5,463 nucleotides of DNA from Geopsychrobacter sp. (GTDB taxonomy: Bacteria > Desulfobacterota > Desulfuromonadia > Desulfuromonadales > Geopsychrobacteraceae): assembly GCA_021647445.1 (NCBI GenBank), contig JAKIUS010000135.1:1-5463 (forward strand). Reading direction: 5' to 3'. Numbering within the stretch: position 1 is the first letter of the stretch; each line of letters opens with the position of its first letter. The position numbers and the translations under genes were made by a program. Positions 1 through 5,463 of this stretch are shown here, piece by piece. The notes beneath the pieces are model-generated. The model worked only from the letters and a program-made list of their open reading frames with translations. It had not been told where the DNA came from and made no database searches.

Positions 1-1644
1 GTAAAAGGTTAGCAGGGCCAGGGTCAGCATCTCGATGCTCACACTGGACGAGCCCAGAGGGAATGAATATCCACTGAGAATATCCCAGGCCTCGCGGCTG
101 CTGGCAAACAGACGCCAGAGCGGCAGCAGGTAGAAAATACTGTAAAAAACCACCAGCATGCGCAGGAAGTGATCGATCCTCTGGGCCAGTTCACCGTTGT
201 AGCGTTTGAAGAATTTTCGCTTGGCCAGTGGAGTCTGATGGAGTAGAAAACTGACCCCACCGCAGCCCAGGCGCAGAATCATGTGCGCGAACAGCAACAG
301 CATGCCGGTTTCAAAGGTCGCCTGGAGTAACCAGGACGAAAAATTTATGTATCCGGCGATCTGGGCGATCAGGGCAATCAGCAGTACCGCAACCGCCATG
401 CTTAAAAGAGAGCGGAACAGGCGTCCCGCCTCTGTGCCACACTTAAGGCGTGAGGTCCTAAGTTGGCTGATCAGTAAGGGGATGGTTCCCAGAGCGAGCA
501 GGGCAATGTAGAGACGGTAGAGTGGTTGTGGAAGGTTGATGAGCCGAAAGCCGGTGGTCAGAAGAAGAACCAGCGCGGCCAGATAGAGCATTTTTGCCTG
601 GCGTCGGTTTTCGACCAGGTCTGCGGCCAGGATCGAACCGGTCATGACTCCGGCAACCATCAAACTGAATCGAAGCTGCGCCGGGGGTGCCGGAAAGAGG
701 TTGCCCATCAGCAGTACGGTAATAAAGCCACCCGCGGCAAAGGGGTGATCGGTCACAAATTTCCACTCCTGGTGTTCCTGCAGGGGGTGTGAATAGCTGC
801 GGATGACGAAACTCAACACTAGGCCAGCCAGCAGGAGCCCGAAGACCCAGGCATGACGCTGCAGGTAGCTCCAGTCGACCTTGCTGACAGACTGCCAGCC
901 TTCACGAACGTTTTGCCAGAGCCGTTCATTGAATTTTGCGCGGAAATCCGGGGCAAAAAAGGAGTGGGTGTTTTTACGAAATGTCGCCTTGCGCAAGGCG
1001 GCCAGGGCGCTGGCGAATTGATCCAGCTCACTGCTGAGTTGCTGCTGGAGACTGCCGGTCTGTTCCTGAAGCTTGAGAATGGCGCTGGTGGTTTTCTTCT
1101 CGGCCTTATTCAAGCGCGCCAGCAGGGTTTTGACCTGACCGATGGTTTTTACCGGCACTGCGACTTTCTGGGCGCGCAGTTCTTTTTTCCACTGCTGCCA
1201 GAAGTCATCTTCCTGTCGGCTCTTGGCGATGATCTCTTCGACCTGTTTCTGACGGTCGGTCAGCCTGGCCTGGAGCCCTTCAAGGTTCTTTTTTAACTGC
1301 AGAAACTGGTTGTTAAACTGATTCAGACGGTCGACGTACCAGTCTTTCGGGTTGCCCAGCGGTTTGGACTTATCGTGTAAATCTCGCAGCTGGGTGCTAA
1401 GGGTCGTCAGATCGGTGCGGGCGGCCTTGAGGTCGGCCAATAGCTTTAGGCTGGTTTCTGATTTTTCGACCAGATCGGTCAGGTTGCCAACGCGTGGGCC
1501 GAGCTCACTGAGCCCGGGCAGGGCTGATTTGGATGCCGCCGGGGCCTCGGTTTTAACGGGTGTTTCGGCCAAGGTTCTTGTCGCGAGGCTGCAGAGTAGA
1601 AACAGCAACCAGAATCCGGTAAAAAATTGATGTTTACGTGCCAT
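1..1644 (-). CDS. Large MscS-type mechanosensitive channel, N-terminal 548 residues (runs off left edge)
   Basis: The frame is open without a stop from the ATG at 1644 to base 1. The start is fixed: an in-frame TGA lies at 1678-1680 and no ATG, GTG or TTG lies between. The ribosome site is weak (GGTGG, 4 bases upstream). A Sec signal peptide covers about residues 1-26 (MARK, then a hydrophobic stretch, likely cut at TLA|ET). Residues ~45-255 are charged, Gln/Leu/Lys-rich and heptad-like, as in the periplasmic coiled-coil regions of large MscS relatives (MscK, MscM, YbiO types). From ~265 come about eight hydrophobic helices (roughly 265-284, 300-318, 325-343, 350-369, 375-392, 409-432, 436-465, 490-509). 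The last visible residues (GSSSVSIEMLTLALLTFY) resemble the start of the first MscS core helix. The pore helix and beta domain that define the family lie outside the window, so MscS is an inference from architecture. Expected role: inner-membrane tension-gated release of solutes on osmotic downshock. An unrelated multi-helix membrane protein is the alternative. Confidence 0.75.
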   Translation of the reverse strand, partial: MARKHQFFTGFWLLFLLCSLATRTLAETPVKTEAPAASKSALPGLSELGPRVGNLTDLVEKSETSLKLLADLKAARTDLTTLSTQLRDLHDKSKPLGNPKDWYVDRLNQFNNQFLQLKKNLEGLQARLTDRQKQVEEIIAKSRQEDDFWQQWKKELRAQKVAVPVKTIGQVKTLLARLNKAEKKTTSAILKLQEQTGSLQQQLSSELDQFASALAALRKATFRKNTHSFFAPDFRAKFNERLWQNVREGWQSVSKVDWSYLQRHAWVFGLLLAGLVLSFVIRSYSHPLQEHQEWKFVTDHPFAAGGFITVLLMGNLFPAPPAQLRFSLMVAGVMTGSILAADLVENRRQAKMLYLAALVLLLTTGFRLINLPQPLYRLYIALLALGTIPLLISQLRTSRLKCGTEAGRLFRSLLSMAVAVLLIALIAQIAGYINFSSWLLQATFETGMLLLFAHMILRLGCGGVSFLLHQTPLAKRKFFKRYNGELAQRIDHFLRMLVVFYSIFYLLPLWRLFASSREAWDILSGYSFPLGSSSVSIEMLTLALLTFY

Positions 1645-1700
1645 AGTGCCACCATTTTTTGCAGCAGGGACAGTAAATCAAACTCTGTGGGTAGATCTGC

Positions 1701-1706
1701 ATTATA
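1701..1706 (-). promoter_or_regulatory. Candidate -10 element (TATAAT) for the MscS-type gene
   Basis: A perfect TATAAT reads on the minus strand 57 bases before the ATG at 1644, giving a leader of about 50 bases. No good -35 box lies 16-18 bases upstream (AAGCAC or neighbours), and there is no extended TGn. A TTGACG lies only two bases upstream, too close to pair with it. The gene needs its own promoter if the preceding ~200 bases end the upstream operon, but I see no clear rho-independent terminator (stable stem plus T-run) in 1645-1843, so read-through from the chemoreceptor gene is also possible. Confidence 0.35.
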
Positions 1707-1843
1707 CCCGTCAAGGGGCTTATGTGCTTGAACAGGCTATTTTGTTCTTTCTGAATAACCGCACGTGAGACTTTAGGTGTTTGCGCTGGATCTGTAATGA
1801 AATGACTCCGGTTTTCGTTTGGCAGGATATTTAGCTCATTCCT

Positions 1844-3580
1844 TTACGGCTCCAGCGGCATGTACTGTTGTTGCGCGGGGTTTTCCTCTTGTTTGTCCCC
1901 TGTAAATGAGGGTGCCTGGCTCGAATCTTTTAATTTAAAGCGTTGCATCAGGTCGCGCAGGGTCTCCGCCTGGCTGGCCAGCTCTTCGGCTGCAGCCGCG
2001 CTCTCTTCGGCGCTGGCTGTGTTTTGCTGGGTCACCTGGTCGATCTGGGATAGGCCCAGATTAACCTGTTCGATTCCTTGCGCTTGTTCCTGACTGGCAG
2101 CGGCGATTTCACCAACCAGATCGGTGACATGAGCGATGCTTTCGACAATTTCCTGGAGCGCGCTGGCCGTATTGTCCGCAATTTCGACTCCGTTCTTACC
2201 CTTACTAACAGAACGTTCAATCAGTTCGGCCGTCTCTCCTGCGGCCTTGGCGCTGCGGGCGGCGAGATTACGGACTTCTTCCGCGACTACGGCGAATCCT
2301 TTGCCGTGTTGTCCGGCGCGTGCCGCTTCGACTGCGGCATTTAGAGCCAGCAGGTTGGTTTGGAAGGCAATTTCATCGATGACCTTAATGATGCGGGATA
2401 TGTTCTGTCCTGCATCATTGATTTCACCCACGGCATTGACCATCTGCTGCATCAGTTGACTGCCTTTTGCCGCAGAATCACGGGCATTTCCAGCCAAGCG
2501 GTTGGCACTTGAGGCATTTTCCGAACTTTGTTTGGTTTGTGAGACAATCTGCATCATGGAACTGGAGATCTCTTCCAGTGAACTCGCCTGGGTTGTTGCA
2601 CCCTGAGAAAGGGATTGATTCGCATTAGAAACCTGTGCCGTGCCTGAGGCGATCTGGTCCCCCGCTGTCTGAACCTCACCGAGAACCTCGCCGAGGTTTG
2701 CAGTCATCAGTTGCAGAGCATGGCCTAACTGGTCGTCATCCGAAGCTAGGACCACGTCAACAGTCAGATCGCCCCGGGCGATTTGTTCGGTAAGGTCTGC
2801 GGTGCTTTTCAGGGTCACGAGCATTGAATCGAGATCCCGGGCGACCAGGCCGATTTCATCGCGCGATTTTAAATTGAGTTTTTCCGTGCCGGCGATGCGT
2901 CCGTTCGCAAGGGATTTGGCCAGGTTACGAATACGGCTGAGGGGCTGAATCAGCATCCGTTTAGACAAAAAATTGATCAATACCGCCGAGATCAGCACCA
3001 CGGCCACCAAAAGGATCAAGGTCAGGCGGGTGTGCTGCCTGGTGGAGATCATCGTATCTTCCAGTTCTTCGCCTACCGTAGCGACATGTTTTTCTGCTGC
3101 CGCTGTCAAGTCGGCAAGCAGTTGCTCTCGACTGCTGTTGATCTGTTGAAGCTCCTGTTTGAGGGCAGAGAACTCTTCTCCGGCGACCAGCATTTTGTAA
3201 TTAAGCGTCGCCATAGTCGCGTAATCTTGATAGCTATTTTTTAACGTTGAAATTTGAGTGTTATTGCCGATGGAGACAGACAACTTTTCGATCTGGTCAA
3301 ATTGAGCCAGAATTTCGACAGTCAGATTATCGCCCGCCGTGAGGGTGTCCTCCTCTCCGAGCATGACGGCATCCTCATAGAGCTTGGCCTGTTTTTTAAA
3401 TAGGTTCAGCAGGACGCTACCTTGTATCGACAAGGGGAAATAACCTTTTTGCAGGGTCGACAGCCGCTGACTTAAATCCGCGTTAAACTGCGCGGTGAAG
3501 AGAGTGGAAATGATCATCCCCATGAGTACGATGCCAACGCAGAGCCAGATTTTCGCCCTGATGGTATATAAAAAATTCAT
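1844..3580 (-). CDS. Methyl-accepting chemotaxis protein with helical periplasmic sensor and tandem HAMP
   Basis: This encodes a 578-residue inner-membrane chemoreceptor. TM1 is about residues 11-31. The periplasmic region, ~32-185, is predicted almost wholly helical and fits a four-helix-bundle (4HB_MCP) sensor; I see no Cache or PAS pattern. TM2 is about 186-207. HAMP 1 (~208-260) has the usual Pro (IQP, residue 213) and a DEIG motif at 241-244. A second HAMP-like unit (~261-305) has DDQLG near 282-286. The cytoplasmic coiled coil includes the near-invariant hairpin tip for CheA/CheW contact at ~401-443 ([20 protein letters not shown], then [15 protein letters not shown]). Gln/Glu pairs near 336-337 and 525-534 are likely adaptation sites. 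The C-terminal tail is flexible and lacks an NWETF-type pentapeptide. The start is supported by GAGGG at 3585-3589, 4 bases upstream. It lies 15 bases after the stop of the PstS-like gene, so it is probably co-transcribed with that gene and the porin. Its ligand is unknown; a solute handled by those neighbours is an inference. Confidence 0.96.
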   Translation of the reverse strand: MNFLYTIRAKIWLCVGIVLMGMIISTLFTAQFNADLSQRLSTLQKGYFPLSIQGSVLLNLFKKQAKLYEDAVMLGEEDTLTAGDNLTVEILAQFDQIEKLSVSIGNNTQISTLKNSYQDYATMATLNYKMLVAGEEFSALKQELQQINSSREQLLADLTAAAEKHVATVGEELEDTMISTRQHTRLTLILLVAVVLISAVLINFLSKRMLIQPLSRIRNLAKSLANGRIAGTEKLNLKSRDEIGLVARDLDSMLVTLKSTADLTEQIARGDLTVDVVLASDDDQLGHALQLMTANLGEVLGEVQTAGDQIASGTAQVSNANQSLSQGATTQASSLEEISSSMMQIVSQTKQSSENASSANRLAGNARDSAAKGSQLMQQMVNAVGEINDAGQNISRIIKVIDEIAFQTNLLALNAAVEAARAGQHGKGFAVVAEEVRNLAARSAKAAGETAELIERSVSKGKNGVEIADNTASALQEIVESIAHVTDLVGEIAAASQEQAQGIEQVNLGLSQIDQVTQQNTASAEESAAAAEELASQAETLRDLMQRFKLKDSSQAPSFTGDKQEENPAQQQYMPLEP

Positions 3581-3595
3581 AGTTCCCTCACAAAC

Positions 3596-4012
3596 CTACT
3601 GGACCTCGAGTACTTTTACCGAATCGATGGCGGTTCCGGCACTGACATAGCCGATCGCCCCGGCATTGGCGGCGACAAAAGTCACGACCTCGGCGTCACT
3701 CGACAGGGACTTCGGGCTTACCCCGGTGCCGGTAAAGGTGGCTTTTTTTCAGAAATTGGAAAACTGTTTCGATGATTTTCCGGTGATCTTCTTGGTGAAA
3801 GTTTTATGAACGGCAGATTTCTTCTGCTGTACCAGTTTTACGGCAACACCGTTAGTCCAGGTTGACTTCTTGCCGAGAAAGATACTTTTGGCCTCACGCG
3901 CCGAAATCGAACTCTCGGGGTTGGCTTGATTAACGATCAGGGTGAAATCAGTTGCGTAAGCGCTCGACAGCGCAACCGCAACAATGAACAGGGCAGTTAT
4001 AAGTTTATTCAT
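3596..4012 (-). pseudogene. Small PstS-like periplasmic substrate-binding protein, interrupted by an in-frame TGA
   Basis: The frame runs from ATG (4012) to TAG (3596-3598), 138 residues, broken only by TGA at 3749-3751 (codon 88). Residues 1-20 are a Sec signal peptide (MNKLITALFIVAVALSSAYA). TDFTLIVNQANPESSISARE and the following IFLGKKSTWTNG match the N-terminal half of the short phosphate-ABC-transporter substrate-binding-like proteins (~140 residues, one compact domain). After the stop, the same frame continues KKATFTGTGVSPKSLSSDAE, then GAIGYVSAG at 118-126 and the end VKVLEVQ. In relatives as I recall them, the stop position holds Trp (a YW or FW followed by polar residues), so TGG to TGA fits. 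The start has AGGAG at 4019-4023, six bases upstream, and the porin stop is 12 bases before. The intact protein would bind an anion or small ligand in the periplasm; these short versions usually lack neighbouring transporter genes, as here. As it stands, translation yields 87 residues lacking the C-terminal half, probably non-functional. A base-call error beside the seven-T run is the main alternative. Confidence 0.85.
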
Positions 4013-4024
4013 GGCCGACTCCTG

Positions 4025-5224
4025 TCAAAAATTGAATGTCGCTTTGAGTGCGAAGTAGTTCCAGTTTTTCTCGAGAGTGGCGGCAGTGTCGATTACGGTG
4101 GTAAACAACTCATTGCCATCGATCTGGTGAAATTCCGCTTTCAGCGTCCAGTTTTCCGTTGCATCGTAGCGTACGCCCAGACTGGCATCCTTGCGCCAGG
4201 CGAGGAAGTCCGGCATCCCCATGGCGACAAAGCTGTTGCCATTCTTATCGTTCTTGTCGGCGTAGCGAATATCGTAGAGCGCTGAGAACGTCAACTGGTC
4301 GGTTGCAAACCAGTGGAGCATGATGTACCAGGCTTGAGGATTTTTTTCTGCGGTGGTTACGCCGAGAAAATTCTGGGAGGAGGTCATCTCCATATATTCG
4401 GTCATCAGCCCGAAATACTCGCGGATGTATTCCAGTGAAAGCACAAAGTGATTGTCGATTTCGAGTCGCCCGTCAGCATGGCTGCCATTGGCGAGTGTTG
4501 CTTTGAAGTTATTCTCTGAGGAGAGATAGGAGGCCCCAAGACGTAAACCGTCGAGTGCTGTGTTGTAGACCAATGCTCCGCCGTAATAGATGCTGTCATC
4601 CTCTGCCACTGAGGTTACCTGCTGTCCGCCGAGTCCGGTGGATATCCGGTTGAACGAGTTGCGGACTGTTTTGAACATCAGGGCATCGCTAGGCATGTTG
4701 GTGGTGCCGAAAAAAACGTGGTAGTCAAGATCGCCGGCCGTCTCTAAAGGCAGGTTGCCATAGATGCCGAGTCCCTGGTAGGCGACCAGCATGTCACGTT
4801 GGTTCTCGTTGTAGATGCTCTGTGGCAGAAAAACCATCGATCGTAGAAAATCGCTGTCACGCCCCTCGTTATACAGGCCCAGCGGGAGTTTCACCTTACC
4901 GATGCGGACCCCGAAATAGTCGGTGAAGCGGTAATCGCCGTACCCCCAATCGAGACGAATTTCGTTGTTACCGACCTCGCCAAGATCTCGCGCCAACAAC
5001 TGTACTCCGACACGCAATTTGTCACTGACCTGGGTATTGACGGTCAGGCCAATCTCATTGTACTGAAAAGTTCCGTCTGTCGTGTCGGCTAAAAAGTTGT
5101 TGTCTGAACTTGCCAGATAGCCTTGCGAGACGAATCCGTTGAGTCGGATCTTACTCCAGTCGAGGGCAAATGCCTGTAATGGAATCAGACAGAGCAATAA
5201 CGCCCACAATAAACAGTGCTTCAT
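4025..5224 (-). CDS. Outer-membrane porin-like beta-barrel protein
   Basis: From the chosen ATG this is a 399-residue exported protein. Residues 1-20 form a signal peptide (MKHCLLWALLLCLIPLQAFA, cleaved before LDWSK). The mature part begins with a strand-like LNGFVSQGYL (28-37) and a GTFQYNEIGL strand (51-60). It then alternates polar and hydrophobic residues, rich in Tyr, Phe, Trp, Gly and Asn, in many short amphipathic strands separated by polar loops. It ends in FALKATFNF, and a C-terminal Phe is the usual beta-signal for BAM-dependent insertion. The order QYNEIGL, then NNEIRLDWGYGDYRF, then RIGKVKLPLGLYNE resembles, from memory, a porin-like family found in Desulfobacterota and marine Gammaproteobacteria. 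Solute specificity cannot be read. The frame extends upstream to a TTG at 5278, but that codon is part of the -35 box and the Shine-Dalgarno GGGGAGG at 5234-5240 points to 5224 (9-base spacing). ATG 5230 is possible but only 3 bases from the site. It is the first gene of the operon; the PstS-like gene follows after 12 bases. Confidence 0.88.
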   Translation of the reverse strand: MKHCLLWALLLCLIPLQAFALDWSKIRLNGFVSQGYLASSDNNFLADTTDGTFQYNEIGLTVNTQVSDKLRVGVQLLARDLGEVGNNEIRLDWGYGDYRFTDYFGVRIGKVKLPLGLYNEGRDSDFLRSMVFLPQSIYNENQRDMLVAYQGLGIYGNLPLETAGDLDYHVFFGTTNMPSDALMFKTVRNSFNRISTGLGGQQVTSVAEDDSIYYGGALVYNTALDGLRLGASYLSSENNFKATLANGSHADGRLEIDNHFVLSLEYIREYFGLMTEYMEMTSSQNFLGVTTAEKNPQAWYIMLHWFATDQLTFSALYDIRYADKNDKNGNSFVAMGMPDFLAWRKDASLGVRYDATENWTLKAEFHQIDGNELFTTVIDTAATLEKNWNYFALKATFNF

Positions 5225-5233
5225 TTTCATATG

Positions 5234-5240
5234 CCTCCCC
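5234..5240 (-). promoter_or_regulatory. Ribosome binding site that decides the porin start
   Basis: GGGGAGG reads on the minus strand directly before CAT-ATG-AAA-ATG. GGAGG is 3 bases from the ATG at 5230 and 9 bases from the ATG at 5224. The second spacing is more usual, so 5224 is preferred; the two products differ only by Met-Lys. The site also rules against the longer TTG-initiated reading from 5278, in which it would lie inside the coding region. Confidence 0.7.
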
Positions 5241-5249
5241 ATATCTCGG

Positions 5250-5278
5250 ATTACAGTTTTACTTCCGGTATCGTTCAA
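5250..5278 (-). promoter_or_regulatory. Sigma-70-like promoter for the porin/PstS-like/MCP operon
   Basis: On the minus strand TTGAAC (5278-5273, 4 of 6 to TTGACA) is followed by exactly 17 bases and then TGTAAT (5255-5250, 5 of 6 to TATAAT). Transcription would begin near 5243, giving a leader of only about 20 bases that still contains the whole Shine-Dalgarno sequence. No competing sigma-54 (GG-N10-GC) or sigma-28 pattern was found in 5279-5463. No other promoter is needed for the two downstream genes, given gaps of 12 and 15 bases. Confidence 0.6.
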
Positions 5279-5317
5279 GGTGTCCGTGATCGTGTGGTGT
5301 TTGATGGTCGAAATGAA

Positions 5318-5333
5318 TTTAGAGGGACCTAAA
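5318..5333. repeat. Short inverted repeat upstream of the operon promoter
   Basis: TTTAG-AGGGAC-CTAAA is a perfect 5-base inverted repeat around a 6-base spacer, centred about 50 bases upstream of the -35 box (about 80 bases before the inferred transcription start). The size and spacing would suit a dimeric regulator binding as an activator. With such short arms chance occurrence is quite possible. Confidence 0.2.
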
Positions 5334-5351
5334 AGTTACAGCAATTCCCGG

Positions 5352-5369
5352 TTAGTCGGGTTTAATCGG
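5352..5369. repeat. Direct repeat TTARTCGG with a 10-base period
   Basis: TTAGTCGG (5352-5359) and TTAATCGG (5362-5369) differ at one base and start 10 bases apart, one helical turn, as is common for tandem half-sites of response regulators. The first copy overlaps a small CCCG-GTTAGT-CGGG hairpin (5347-5360) followed by TTTAAT on the plus strand, which is too short to call a terminator. Function is not established. Confidence 0.2.
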
Positions 5370-5404
5370 TAATTTTCACATTTCTACTGAGGCCGAGCGC
5401 GTTT

Positions 5405-5463
5405 TCACCCAAAAACAGTCTGAAAGCCATGTGCTGTCAGTTGTGCTTGGCTCAGTTGGCGAA
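5405..5463 (-). CDS. Possible C-terminal tail of an upstream gene (18 codons, partial)
   Basis: A minus-strand frame is open from the right edge to TGA at 5405-5407 and reads RQLSQAQLTAHGFQTVFG. The composition is protein-like, and a same-strand gene ending here would leave about 130 bases for the operon's regulatory region. Another frame is also open from the edge (to a TGA near 5375), so openness over so few codons proves little. Product unknown. Confidence 0.2.
   Translation of the reverse strand, partial: RQLSQAQLTAHGFQTVFG

Noticed and set aside
853..1296. 147-codon plus-strand open frame
   Set aside because: It lies wholly antisense to the continuous coding frame of the MscS-type gene and has no convincing ribosome site or recognisable protein features.
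1638..1651. Tandem TGGCAC hexamers on the minus strand, resembling a sigma-54 -24 box
   Set aside because: No GC-containing -12 element follows at the right distance, and one copy is inside the first codons of the MscS-type gene.
1728..1757. Plus-strand TTGAAC with a possible TGAATA 18 bases later, as an sRNA promoter
   Set aside because: The -10 match is poor and no terminator or gene follows on the plus strand.
2078..2459. Overlapping plus-strand open frames of about 90-110 codons
   Set aside because: They are antisense to the most conserved part of the chemoreceptor gene, whose biased codons create long open frames on the opposite strand.
3749..3751. TGA as a selenocysteine codon, with a TTACC/GGTAA stem-loop about 14 bases downstream
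   Set aside because: The aligned residue in relatives is Trp, not Cys; the family has no redox centre; and the downstream stem is only five pairs with an 8-base loop, unlike a proper bacterial SECIS.
3740..3755. Programmed frameshifting or slippage on the seven-A run
   Set aside because: The run lies after the TGA and the original frame is already correct on both sides, so a frame change would not restore the protein.
3749..4027. Genome-wide reading of TGA as Trp
   Set aside because: The porin gene ends at TGA (4025-4027) just before a Shine-Dalgarno and the next start, so TGA acts as a stop here, and TGG is used for Trp throughout the window.
5401..5416. GTTTT-CACCCA-AAAAC inverted repeat
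   Set aside because: The stem is five mostly A-T pairs without a flanking T-run, too weak to call a terminator.

Overview
The window carries the 5' part of one gene, one compact three-gene cluster, and a short upstream region, all on the minus strand, so it reads from right to left. The genes suggest a free-living, motile, diderm bacterium: an outer-membrane barrel with an aromatic C-terminus, Sec signal peptides and a transmembrane chemoreceptor. The style of the porin, of the small PstS-like protein and of the chemoreceptor with doubled HAMP resembles Desulfuromonadales/Geobacter-type Desulfobacterota. That placement is an inference from protein character; no rRNA or other marker is present.

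Layout, right to left. The rightmost ~60 bases may hold the last 18 codons of an upstream gene (weak evidence). The region to about 5250 is non-coding and holds a small inverted repeat, a 10-bp-spaced direct repeat and a convincing sigma-70-like promoter (TTGAAC-N17-TGTAAT). That promoter drives a cluster of (i) an outer-membrane porin-like beta-barrel, 5224-4025; (ii) a small periplasmic phosphate-binding-protein-like gene, 4012-3596; and (iii) a methyl-accepting chemotaxis protein, 3580-1844. The gaps are 12 and 15 bases, and (ii) and (iii) each have a Shine-Dalgarno sequence inside the gap, so this looks like one operon. After a gap of about 200 bases with a TATAAT element comes the 5' portion of a large MscS-type mechanosensitive channel gene, starting at 1644 and running off the left edge.

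The main oddity is in the middle gene. The frame is intact from ATG to TAG (138 residues) except for one in-frame TGA at codon 88, where relatives carry a conserved Trp. Downstream codons in the same frame still encode the expected C-terminal half, ending in a GAIGYVSAG-type motif. This is a point nonsense change (or a base-call error), not a frameshift, so automatic annotation would report an 87-residue protein and miss the C-terminal half.

Working model (inference): the porin admits a small solute, the PstS-like protein binds it or interacts with a partner in the periplasm, and the chemoreceptor signals to a CheA/CheW array. If the nonsense codon is real, the middle component is lost or made only by readthrough. 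The MscS-type channel appears to be a separate transcription unit involved in osmotic protection.
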